DNA of 64,000 bases from Pseudobdellovibrionaceae bacterium (GTDB lineage: Bacteria > Bdellovibrionota > Bdellovibrionia > Bdellovibrionales > Bdellovibrionaceae). A model generated the notes under the pieces. It was not told the origin of the DNA, did no database searches, and saw only the letters and a program-made list of their open reading frames with translations. This document shows, piece after piece, positions 52,190-60,548 of the stretch. The DNA is taken from contig JAEUWH010000087.1 of NCBI GenBank assembly GCA_016785955.1, positions 1 to 64,000 on the forward strand, in the 5' to 3' direction. Position 1 is the first letter of the stretch; each line of letters opens with the position of its first letter. Position numbers and translations under genes: made by a program.

Positions 52190-53108
52190 CTCTTAAATTG
52201 TATCCAGCTAGTTTTAAAAAGACATCATTTAATGTTGGTTTTCGAAGAGTCACTTTTTCGCTTTTGATGATTTCTAATAAAACCCGAGAGTCTTGATTTG
52301 GTTTAATAAATACGAGAACCATGTTGTGATAAACTTGGTAGTCAAACTTGTTGTCTTTAAGGCGATTGATATAGTAGTTCAAATCCACGGAATTCGAGTG
52401 AAACTCGACGACCTCGTTACCGATCTGGCTATTGATCAAATTATGCGGACTATCGATCGACAGTATCTTTCCGTGATCGATGATGGCCACCCGATCACAC
52501 AATTCCTCGGCCTCTTCTATATAATGAGTCGTCATTAATATCGTCCCGGCCATTTCTTTCATCTGCTTAACAAAATTCCAAAGCCATAGGCGTGATTGCG
52601 GGTCTAAGCCCGTCGTCGGCTCATCTAAAAATAACAGATCAGGACTGTGGATCAATGCGCGCGCGATACATAAGCGACGTTGAGTGCCGCCACTGAGTTG
52701 GCCTATTTGATGGTTGGCAAATTCCTCGAGTTTAAACAGTCGTAAAAGATAAAAAATCTTTTCCTCGATGGTCGCTGGATCCATTTGCTGATAACGGGCG
52801 AACAGTTTCAAGTTTTCAAGCAAGGTGAATTCTTCATCCAGCATGTTTTCTTGTGGAACGACTCCAATTTTAGATTTAATTTCACGAAAGTTTTTTTTAA
52901 CATTCAGGCCCAGAACATACAGCTCGCCCTCGGTAAGAAGCGATTGGCAATACATCAATTTCATAAGAGTCGATTTGCCGGCCTCGTTGGGTCCAAGCAA
53001 CCCAACACATTCCCCTTTTTTTATCTCTAGGCTGACGCCATTTAGGGCGGTAAAATCGTTGTATTTTTTAACGACATTTTTGGCTTCAATGGCCGTATCT
53101 AAACTCAT
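52182..53108 (-). CDS. ABC exporter ATP-binding protein (NodI-like)
   Basis: A 308-residue ATPase. Walker A reads GPNEAGKST (the fourth residue of GPNGAGKST is Glu, which stays within GxxxxGKS/T), followed by the Q-loop VVPQENMLDEEF, signature LSGGTQRRLCIARAL and Walker B LLFLDEPTTGLDPQ, H-loop MTTHYIEEAEEL. A C-terminal regulatory extension of about 80 residues follows. The ATG after GGGAG is preferred; 18 residues of upstream open frame lack a ribosome binding site. Confidence 0.88.
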   Translation of the reverse strand: MSLDTAIEAKNVVKKYNDFTALNGVSLEIKKGECVGLLGPNEAGKSTLMKLMYCQSLLTEGELYVLGLNVKKNFREIKSKIGVVPQENMLDEEFTLLENLKLFARYQQMDPATIEEKIFYLLRLFKLEEFANHQIGQLSGGTQRRLCIARALIHSPDLLFLDEPTTGLDPQSRLWLWNFVKQMKEMAGTILMTTHYIEEAEELCDRVAIIDHGKILSIDSPHNLINSQIGNEVVEFHSNSVDLNYYINRLKDNKFDYQVYHNMVLVFIKPNQDSRVLLEIIKSEKVTLRKPTLNDVFLKLAGYNLRDV

Positions 53109-53162
53109 GAAACTCCCGAAAAAGTGCCCGGCCCGCCAGAGTTCGCGCCAGAGTTTTTCCAA

Positions 53163-53202
53163 AAAATAAAACCCAAGATGTTTTCACCTTGGGTTTTATT
53201 TT
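53163..53202 (-). terminator. Terminator of typA
   Basis: A perfect 15-bp stem AAAATAAAACCCAAG/CTTGGGTTTTATTTT around a 10-nt loop, with A/T flanks giving a U-run in the leftward direction. It lies 28 bp after the typA stop and upstream of the ABC ATPase gene. Confidence 0.85.
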
Positions 53203-53229
53203 CTAGGCATTCCTTTTAAGATTCAAGGA

Positions 53230-55041
53230 CTATTCTTTGGATGCTTTACCACGTTTGTGCGGATCCAGTTCGCGGCAACGAATACGAATGTGCTTTGGCG
53301 TGACTTCAATCAACTCGTCGTCGGTGATCCATTCCATCGCTTTTTCCAAAGTCACTGGACGCACCGGAACCAGGCGAATAGCTTCGTCCGAACCGCTGGC
53401 ACGAACGTTTGTTAATTTCTTCTCGCGCGTGATGTTCACTTCTAAATTGTTTTCCTTAGCATGCTCGCCAACGATCATACCTTCATAAACTTGGGTTTGC
53501 GGAGTCACAATCATCACGCCCCGCTCTTGTAAATTCCAAATGGCATAGGCCGTAGTCACGCCGCCGCGATCGGAAATCATAGAACCGTTTTTACGAGAAA
53601 TGATTTCACCTTTGAACGCTTCCCAGCCTTCAAACTGAGTATTTAATAACCCGGTACCACGAGTATCTGTTAAGAACTCTGAACGATAACCGATTAATCC
53701 ACGTGAAGGGATTTTAAACTCAAGACGTGTACGACCTGATCCTTTTTGGACCATGTTCATCATGACACCTTTTCGTGTTCCCATTTTCTCTGTAACAACC
53801 CCAACGTAGGCATCTTCAACGTCGATAACGGCGGATTCCATTGGCTCCAACTTCGTAGCGCCGTCTTGTTTATAGATAACTTGAGGCTTGGATACGCAAA
53901 GCTCGAAACCTTCACGTCGCATTTGTTCAATCAATACACCTAACTGCAATTCACCACGACCAATTACTTTGAATGAGTCTGTGTTTTCAGTTTTTTCTAC
54001 GCGAATTGCAACGTTGTGAAGTAATTCTTTATCTAAACGCTCCAAAATTTTTCGAGATGTAACACTCTTGCCATCTTGTCCCGCGAAAGGACCGTTGTTT
54101 ACTGAAAAAATCATTCCCACGGTCGGCTCTTCAACTGCGATACGAGGAAGAGGTTTAGGATCTGATGCCGATGTAATAGTGTCACCAATTGTGAAATCTT
54201 CCATACCCGCAACGATCGCAATATCACCAGCACCGATTTCATTTACTGGAACTTGGCTGTTTACATGATAACTAAAAAGCGCCGAAACTTTTAATTTCTT
54301 CTGACCTTTTTCCTGCATAACGACAACTTCATCGTTTACTTTGATTGTACCCGCGCGCACACGACCGATCGCTAAACGGCCTACGTAGTCATTGTAGGAA
54401 ATATTCGAGACCATGATTTGCAACGAGTTACCTTCATTGATTTTTGGTGGAGGAACTAGATTGATAATCGCATCGTACAAACAAACCAAGTTGTCTGTTT
54501 TCACGTTGGGATCCAGGGTGGCCATACCTTCACGTGCGATCGCATAGACAGTATGGAAATCACATTGTTCTTCAGTCGCATCTAAATCAATGAATAAATC
54601 AAATACTTCGTTTAAGACTTCTTGGATACGTGCATCCGAACGATCGATTTTGTTGATACAAACCATGACTTTGATGTTTTGTTCTAGGGCTTTTTTCAAA
54701 ACGAAACGTGTTTGCGGCAATGGTCCTTCCGACGCATCCACCAGCAGAATCGCACCATCCACCATGTTCAAGATACGCTCGACCTCGCCACCGAAATCAC
54801 TATGCCCCGGTGTATCGACGATATTGATTTTATAGTCTTTGTATTGAAAAGACGCGTTCTTGGCCGCGATGGTGATCCCACGCTCTTTTTCCAGATCCAT
54901 CGAGTCCATCAAGCGCTCGGCGACTTGTTGGTTTTCACGGAATGTTCCGGCTTGTTTAATCAAGTGATCAACAAGAGTTGTTTTGCCGTGATCGACGTGC
55001 GCGATGATGGCGATATTTCTAATGTGCTTATTATCAATCAT
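53230..55041 (-). CDS. typA: GTP-binding ribosome-associated protein TypA/BipA
   Basis: A 603-residue translational GTPase. G1 AHVDHGKTTLVD, G2 region RGITIAAKNASF, G3 DTPGHSDFGGE and G4 NKIDRSDA are intact; domains II, III, V and the TypA-specific C-terminal domain follow (SRGLIGYRSEFLTDTRG, MIVGEHAKENNLEVNI). It binds ribosomes and helps assembly or stress adaptation. AGGAAG precedes the ATG. Confidence 0.95.
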   Translation of the reverse strand: MIDNKHIRNIAIIAHVDHGKTTLVDHLIKQAGTFRENQQVAERLMDSMDLEKERGITIAAKNASFQYKDYKINIVDTPGHSDFGGEVERILNMVDGAILLVDASEGPLPQTRFVLKKALEQNIKVMVCINKIDRSDARIQEVLNEVFDLFIDLDATEEQCDFHTVYAIAREGMATLDPNVKTDNLVCLYDAIINLVPPPKINEGNSLQIMVSNISYNDYVGRLAIGRVRAGTIKVNDEVVVMQEKGQKKLKVSALFSYHVNSQVPVNEIGAGDIAIVAGMEDFTIGDTITSASDPKPLPRIAVEEPTVGMIFSVNNGPFAGQDGKSVTSRKILERLDKELLHNVAIRVEKTENTDSFKVIGRGELQLGVLIEQMRREGFELCVSKPQVIYKQDGATKLEPMESAVIDVEDAYVGVVTEKMGTRKGVMMNMVQKGSGRTRLEFKIPSRGLIGYRSEFLTDTRGTGLLNTQFEGWEAFKGEIISRKNGSMISDRGGVTTAYAIWNLQERGVMIVTPQTQVYEGMIVGEHAKENNLEVNITREKKLTNVRASGSDEAIRLVPVRPVTLEKAMEWITDDELIEVTPKHIRIRCRELDPHKRGKASKE

Positions 55042-55171
55042 GTATACTTCCTAGTTCTACTATTAAAGTTTATATTTTTATTTAATTTAAAGATTCGATC
55101 CATTCAGGTTTTTATAAAGATCCTGAAGCTTTTTTATTCCTTTCGACAAAAACATTCTCTGCGTGTTTTTG

Positions 55172-56206
55172 TTAACCGTGTCCACCCATTAAAAATTTTT
55201 CTTCTTCATGGCTTTTTAAATTTGTTCCATTTTCATTTTCTATTGTTGTGCTAAATAAACTAGAAAAATAAATTTTTGATTCGGCCAAAATGCTGGTGGC
55301 ATCGGGCGACTGAAAAAGCTTTTTCCTAAATTGAGCCGAATCAGGATACCCTGTCGAGAACCAAGCGGCAAACTTTCTTAATTGGATCTCTCTTAAGCGG
55401 TCACTACATCGCAGTGCATACAGTTCATTCAGGGACAGAAGTAATTGATAGAAATCTTTTTCGATGGTCTCTGCCCGACCTTGATACAGAGCTAAAGATT
55501 CCTTGAAGATGTATGGGTTTCTGAGGGCTCCTCGGCCAATCAAAATCCCGTCTAAACCATAAGTTTTCAACCGATCGTTTGCTTCGACCGCAGTTAAAAC
55601 ATCGCCGTTGCCCAAAACTGGGATTTTTACTTTAGCTTTTACATTTCCGATGTAGTCCCAATCGGCCCGGCCTTCATAGTTTTGCGAGCGAGTGCGGCCA
55701 TGAATGGCCATCCATGTGATGCCTTCATTGTAAGCGATATGCCCGACTTCGTCGGCATTCAGCATTTCATGATTCCAACCAGTGCGTACCTTGATGGTAA
55801 CGGGAATTTTTACGGCTTTCACCACGGCACTGAGTACTTTTTGCATCAGTACGAGGTCCTTAAGCATGGCGGAACCCGCCCCTTTTTTAGTCACCTTGGG
55901 GACTGGGCAACCAAAGTTAAGGTCCACAAAATCGACTCCTTTAGATTCCATGATTTGGGCCGAGCGCGCGATAATTTCAGGATCTTCTCCAAAAATTTGC
56001 AATCCCACAGGTCTTTGTTCTTCATCATAACCCATCATTTCGAATGTTCTTTGGTTGTCGTATTCTAAACCATTAGCACTGATCAGTTCGCTGACGACGA
56101 CACTGCTGTCTAAACGGCGAATGAAGGTTCGAAAGGAATGATCTGTAATGCCGGCCATTGGGGCAATTACAAAGGGATTCACTTTTAAAAAATCTGTCAA
56201 TTTCAT
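55172..56206 (-). CDS. tRNA-dihydrouridine synthase (Dus, DusB-like)
   Basis: A 344-residue flavoprotein that reduces uridine to dihydrouridine in the tRNA D-loop using NADPH. Visible are the FMN-binding APMAGITDHSFR, SELISANGL, the catalytic cysteine C100 in DLNFGCPV, IKVRTGW, AIHGRTRSQ and GNGDV plus GRGALRNPYIF. The C-terminal part is typical except for a polar tail of about 30 residues. Preceded by a divergence to the nitroreductase gene on the same strand about 115 bp away. Confidence 0.9.
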   Translation of the reverse strand: MKLTDFLKVNPFVIAPMAGITDHSFRTFIRRLDSSVVVSELISANGLEYDNQRTFEMMGYDEEQRPVGLQIFGEDPEIIARSAQIMESKGVDFVDLNFGCPVPKVTKKGAGSAMLKDLVLMQKVLSAVVKAVKIPVTIKVRTGWNHEMLNADEVGHIAYNEGITWMAIHGRTRSQNYEGRADWDYIGNVKAKVKIPVLGNGDVLTAVEANDRLKTYGLDGILIGRGALRNPYIFKESLALYQGRAETIEKDFYQLLLSLNELYALRCSDRLREIQLRKFAAWFSTGYPDSAQFRKKLFQSPDATSILAESKIYFSSLFSTTIENENGTNLKSHEEEKFLMGGHG

Positions 56207-56321
56207 ATTGCCTTAATTCAGAAAATTGCGCTGAACAAAGTAAGTATTGGGTTTATTTGCTAATGACAATAAATATCGGTGGTACCTAGAGAATTTAAAG
56301 AATTCAAGAATTTTTTACCTC

Positions 56322-56921
56322 TTATTCTAGCCAGTGGATGCGACCCTCGATCTGTCTGGGAGCCTTCGGTGGATTATGATCGGGATAGCCGACAACGACT
56401 CCGCATAAAAGTTCCAGTTCTTTTGATTTGATTTCAGGATCCCCGGTAAGATCTAAAAACTTAATGACGTCATCTTTAATCTCAAGCGGCGCACCCATCG
56501 TGCAACAGCCAAGACCCTCTACCGTGCAGGCCAAATTTAAGTTTTCGACAGCCATATATACGCTGCCGATACTTGTTAAATATTTTTCTTCCGAGGAGTT
56601 ATGAGAAAACGCAAAAATTAAAACAGGTGCGTCGCCGAGCGTGAAAAAAAACCGTTCTGTAAAGTCATAAAGTGAAGGTTTCAGGCGTGCCTTTAGAACA
56701 TCTTTAATGCCCAGCCATGATTTTTGTGAGTGCTTTAAATACTCATCACGTTTTTTTCCTTGCACAATATAGAACCGCCAGTTTTGACGATTTTTGCCGG
56801 AAGGTGCTTGCATAGCCGCCGCCAGAATTCGTTCTAAAGAATCTTTTGGCACGGGATCTTTTTTGAATTTACGTATTGATTTACGATTCTCAACAAGTTG
56901 ATAGAAATCTTTTTTATCCAT
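56322..56921 (-). CDS. Nitroreductase family protein
   Basis: A 199-residue FMN-dependent nitroreductase-fold protein. VENRKSIRKFKKDPVP at the start and AMQAPSGKNRQNWRFYIV match the FMN-binding segments, with GCCTMGAPLEIKDDVIKFL near residue 145 as the second conserved patch. It probably reduces nitro or quinone compounds using NAD(P)H; physiological substrate unknown. Divergent from tag with about 160 bp between them. Confidence 0.85.
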   Translation of the reverse strand: MDKKDFYQLVENRKSIRKFKKDPVPKDSLERILAAAMQAPSGKNRQNWRFYIVQGKKRDEYLKHSQKSWLGIKDVLKARLKPSLYDFTERFFFTLGDAPVLIFAFSHNSSEEKYLTSIGSVYMAVENLNLACTVEGLGCCTMGAPLEIKDDVIKFLDLTGDPEIKSKELELLCGVVVGYPDHNPPKAPRQIEGRIHWLE

Positions 56922-57080
56922 ATCGGCAGTATGCCTCTGTGTTTATAGAGCAGTCAAAATGGATCCGATTTGGCCAGTCATATAAAGCAAATTTTCATAG
57001 TATGTTTCGTAAGGCAGACAATTGACTGTTTTTAGCTGATCTTTTAAATCAAAAGAATTCTGAAACCAAAGCGAGGCCTT

Positions 57081-57662
57081 ATGAAGAAAAGTAAAGAATT
57101 GAAACGTTGCCACTGGGCGAACAGCTCAGAAATGATGGCGGAATACCACGATTCAGAATGGGGCGTACCCGTTCGAAATGATCGAAAACATTTTGAGTTT
57201 TTGATTTTGGAAGGTGCGCAGGCTGGATTGAGCTGGGCCACGATTTTAAAACGTAGAAAAGGTTACGCCAAGGCGTTTGCAAATTTTGATCCTAAAAAGG
57301 TTTCTAAATTTACGAAAGTAAAAATAAATTCCCTTTTGAAAGATCCTGGAATTATTCGAAATCGCTTGAAAATCGAATCGGCGGTTCACAATGCAAAGTT
57401 ATTTTTGGATGTGCAAAAGGAATTTGGCAGCTTTGATGCATACGCGTGGCAATTCGTTGGTGGTAAGCAAGTTAGAAACAAGAATCGCGATCTAGGGGAC
57501 TTTCGCGCTACATCTGTCCAATCGGATGCGTTCTCAAAGGATCTCAAAAAGCGAGGTTTTAAATTTGTTGGGTCAACAGTGATTTATGCGCACATGCAAG
57601 CCGTCGGCATGGTGAACGACCACTTGATCTCGTGCTTTCGCTATAAACAGTGCTCATTTTAA
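57081..57662 (+). CDS. tag: DNA-3-methyladenine glycosylase I
   Basis: A 193-residue Tag protein that removes 3-methyladenine from alkylated DNA. Zinc-snap ligands are visible: Cys in KRCHWAN, His in YHDSEWG, and the C-terminal NDHLISC (His and Cys). EFLILEGAQAGLSWATIL and the FVGSTVIYAHMQAVGMVNDH segment complete the fold. A hairpin follows the stop. Confidence 0.93.
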   Translation: MKKSKELKRCHWANSSEMMAEYHDSEWGVPVRNDRKHFEFLILEGAQAGLSWATILKRRKGYAKAFANFDPKKVSKFTKVKINSLLKDPGIIRNRLKIESAVHNAKLFLDVQKEFGSFDAYAWQFVGGKQVRNKNRDLGDFRATSVQSDAFSKDLKKRGFKFVGSTVIYAHMQAVGMVNDHLISCFRYKQCSF

Positions 57663-57686
57663 TGCTGACAGTGGTGTGTCAGCATT
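57661..57686 (+). terminator. Hairpin between tag and the urate oxidase gene
   Basis: AATGCTGACA pairs perfectly with TGTCAGCATT around a 6-nt loop, starting at the tag stop codon; only a weak T-stretch follows. It may act as a terminator or attenuator ahead of the next gene. Confidence 0.5.
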
Positions 57687-57700
57687 GTTAGTACTACCTA

Positions 57701-58876
57701 ATGGCATCTTCATTAGATTTATGGATTGAATATATATTAAGATTTTCACATTTAGTGGCTGGGATTTCCTGGATCGGTAGCTCTTTTTATTTTATCTGGC
57801 TTGACAGCAGTTTTTTGCCGCCAGAAAAATCTCGTCGGAATGTAGAGGGCGAAGTTTTCATGGTGCATGGTGGTTTTTACTATCAAGTAGACAAAAAGAA
57901 AATTTTTCCGGGGGAAATTCCTAAAATACTTCATTGGTTCAAATGGGAAGCCACTCTTACTTGGATAACGGGATTTTTTCTTTTTGCGTTTTTATATTAT
58001 TTAAAAGGCGCCAGTCTTTTGATTGACCAACAAAAGGTAGCACTGTCGCAAGGGCAAGCGATTGGCTTAAGTATAGGTTTGGTGATTGGTTGTTGGTTAT
58101 TATATGATTTAATTTGGAATGCGAGCATCGTAAAATCCAAAATTACCAGTGTGATTTTATCGCTGCTGGGGTTTGTGGGTCTGGTGTACAGCTCGGTTCA
58201 AATTTTTAGTGGGCGTGGTGCATTCATATTGGTTGGCGTAATCATGGGCAGTTTAATGCTGTTAAATGTGTGGGTACGTATCCTGCCTGGTCAGGCGAAG
58301 ATGCTACGTGAGGCAACGGCGGGACAGATCCCTGATTATTCGGTGAGTTTAAAATCCAAGATTAGATCAGTCCACAATACATATTTTATTTTTCCAGTAC
58401 TGTTTATCATGCTTAGCAATCATTATCCTTTAATATACAATCATCACTGGAATTGGATACTGCTGATTATCCTCAGCGTTTCCGGAGCACTGGTTCGTCA
58501 TGCAATGGTCACTAAAAGCGCGAACGAGCGTTGGACTTTATTGCCGGCCAGTGTAGGCTTGATGGCGTTAGTGTTTGTGACGGCCCATGCCCCGGCTGTC
58601 GAAAAACTGAATCATACAGCTGTAACCGCTCTCGACTCTGCACAGGTGCGCGTGATTATTGATACCCGATGTGTTCGTTGCCATGCCACCCATAATACGG
58701 ACGAAAATTTTAAAGTGGCTGGTAAAAATGTTATTCTGGAAACTGAAGAGCAAATTAGACAGCATAAAGATATGATGATTAAACAAGTCGAGTCCAAAGT
58801 AATGCCGTTGGGAAACCTGACTCAGATGACCGACGAAGAGCGAGCCAGTCTATTAGACTATCTTCGAAAGCTATAG
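57701..58876 (+). CDS. puuD: PuuD-type membrane urate oxidase with cytochrome c domain
   Basis: A 391-residue integral membrane protein with about eight helices in the urate hydroxylase PuuD fold. Characteristic segments are RFSHLVAGISWIGSSFYFIW, MVHGGFYYQVDKKK and LHWFKWEATLTWITGF. The C-terminal part (about 310-391) is a cytochrome c domain with a haem site CVRCH and distal MPLGN methionine. PuuD oxidises urate to 5-hydroxyisourate and passes electrons to cytochrome c. Full domain set suggests activity. It lies upstream of a fusion protein carrying further urate-degradation domains, supporting a purine-catabolic role. Confidence 0.85.
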   Translation: MASSLDLWIEYILRFSHLVAGISWIGSSFYFIWLDSSFLPPEKSRRNVEGEVFMVHGGFYYQVDKKKIFPGEIPKILHWFKWEATLTWITGFFLFAFLYYLKGASLLIDQQKVALSQGQAIGLSIGLVIGCWLLYDLIWNASIVKSKITSVILSLLGFVGLVYSSVQIFSGRGAFILVGVIMGSLMLLNVWVRILPGQAKMLREATAGQIPDYSVSLKSKIRSVHNTYFIFPVLFIMLSNHYPLIYNHHWNWILLIILSVSGALVRHAMVTKSANERWTLLPASVGLMALVFVTAHAPAVEKLNHTAVTALDSAQVRVIIDTRCVRCHATHNTDENFKVAGKNVILETEEQIRQHKDMMIKQVESKVMPLGNLTQMTDEERASLLDYLRKL

Positions 58877-58936
58877 AGGCGAGTCTGGGTTAATTTCGTG
58901 TGACAGGGCTTACCGACGATCTTAACCTAACTTTAA

Positions 58937-60532
58937 GTGCGAACATTATTTTTAGTAATTGTTTTATTTTTAAATGCTAGATCCCATTCTGAGGAAATTA
59001 AACTGCTTCGCATGGGTATGGTTGGCGAGCCGGCGACGTTGAACCCAGTTTTTCGCTCGTCCAGTGAAGAAGGGCTCATCAATGCGCTGGCCCTGCGTAG
59101 TTTATCTCACTTTAATGCGCACAGCGAACTAGTTCCCCATATCGCGATCAAAGAACCCAAATTTGTAGGCAATGAGTTAATTTTTGAAATCAAAAAAGAA
59201 GCCAGGTGGGGCGACGGTGTACCCATGACGTGTGAAGATTTCAATACCGGAAACTCGGCGGCGCTAAAGTTCCACGTTGAATCAGAGACAAAGATTGTGC
59301 GTATTGCTTCGTTTCCGGGATTTCCACAACAATGCCGAGTGATGTTTAGGATAAAAAAACCAATCTACACTTTGTATTTGGCACAGCCGTTGCCATCGCA
59401 TATCGAGAGTCGAATCGTAAATCAATCAAAGGATATAGAAGAATATCTGAAAAGAACGATGTATTCGACTAAACCCATGACGCCAGGATTATATAACGGT
59501 CCGTATATTTTGTCTTTGTATATGCCCGGTTCCCACCTGGAATATACTCGCAACCCGTTGTTCTATGGTCACACTTCACGAATCGAAAAAATTCAAGTTC
59601 GCATATTTAAAGATTTTCAAGGTATGCTGAATGCATTCCGCACACAAGAAATCGATATGATGATGCAAGGAGTTCCGTCTTCTCGAGTCAAAGAAATTCA
59701 AAAAATAATTGATGAAAAAAATTGGCCTTATCGGGTGGTTTCACGTGATATTACGAAATTAACTCATTTAGTATTCAATTTGGAAAGTCCGAACGTAAAG
59801 GATGTACGTGTTCGTCGTGCTTTAAGTATGATGATTGATGTGAAAGAATTCAAAGATGTGGTAAATGGAAACGGAACGTTGACTGGCAGTTTGGCGCATC
59901 CTTTAGATCCTATTTTCTTGAAGCAATACACGAGGCCTTTATACAAGTTAGACCGCAAGAAAGCCATGTCGCTACTGAAGGAAGCGGGGTTTACTAGAAA
60001 TTCTGAAAACAAACTGGTAGGCAGCAGTGGGAAACAGCTAGAGATCCGGTTACACTTCAATTCAGAGAATCCCGATCGCGAAGATGTCGCCATGTACTTG
60101 GAAAATAAGTGGAGCTCCCTGGGAATTAATGTTTCCATTAAAAAGAGTCTAAAGCGTGTATTAATGGGCGAATATTTAAAGAAGGGTAATTATGATGTCG
60201 CCGTTTTTGGTTGGTCACAACCGAAACTACAAATCAATTTAGATTTTTTTACATCTCAGGCCATTCCCACGGAGGCCAACAAATGGATTGGCTATAACTA
60301 TGCACGTTGGAACAATCTAAAAGTAGATCAGGAAATGACCAAAGCGGATGCCGAGTTTGAAATCAGCGGGATAAAAAAACATATGGATGCTTTTCAAAAA
60401 GAGTTTCGTGAGGATCTTCCGTGGTTGCCACTGTATTTTCAAGATCGTATCGTCGTTGTTCCCAAATACTTGAAAAGTTTTGAAATTTTTCCCGACTGGG
60501 AAGCTGAAACTTATTCTATCGAGAATTGGTAA
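58937..60532 (+). CDS. Orphan solute-binding protein (family 5, peptide-type)
   Basis: A 531-residue extracytoplasmic solute-binding protein. Signal peptide (about 1-18) leads into MVGEPATLNPVFR, the SBP_bac_5 signature region, with YNGPYILSLYMPGSHLEYTRNPLF and VFNLESPNVKDVRVRRALSM in the middle. Such proteins bind peptides, nickel or other oligo-substrates for ABC importers. No permease or ATPase gene is next to it. It lies between PuuD and the urate-degradation fusion; a transport role for that pathway would be inference. Start is GTG. Confidence 0.8.
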   Translation: MRTLFLVIVLFLNARSHSEEIKLLRMGMVGEPATLNPVFRSSSEEGLINALALRSLSHFNAHSELVPHIAIKEPKFVGNELIFEIKKEARWGDGVPMTCEDFNTGNSAALKFHVESETKIVRIASFPGFPQQCRVMFRIKKPIYTLYLAQPLPSHIESRIVNQSKDIEEYLKRTMYSTKPMTPGLYNGPYILSLYMPGSHLEYTRNPLFYGHTSRIEKIQVRIFKDFQGMLNAFRTQEIDMMMQGVPSSRVKEIQKIIDEKNWPYRVVSRDITKLTHLVFNLESPNVKDVRVRRALSMMIDVKEFKDVVNGNGTLTGSLAHPLDPIFLKQYTRPLYKLDRKKAMSLLKEAGFTRNSENKLVGSSGKQLEIRLHFNSENPDREDVAMYLENKWSSLGINVSIKKSLKRVLMGEYLKKGNYDVAVFGWSQPKLQINLDFFTSQAIPTEANKWIGYNYARWNNLKVDQEMTKADAEFEISGIKKHMDAFQKEFREDLPWLPLYFQDRIVVVPKYLKSFEIFPDWEAETYSIENW

Positions 60533-60548
60533 TGGCAAAACTGCTAGT

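Noticed and set aside
53108-53162. Extended start of the ABC ATPase gene
   Set aside because: The extension lacks a ribosome binding site and overlaps the typA terminator zone; the ATG after GGGAG is better.
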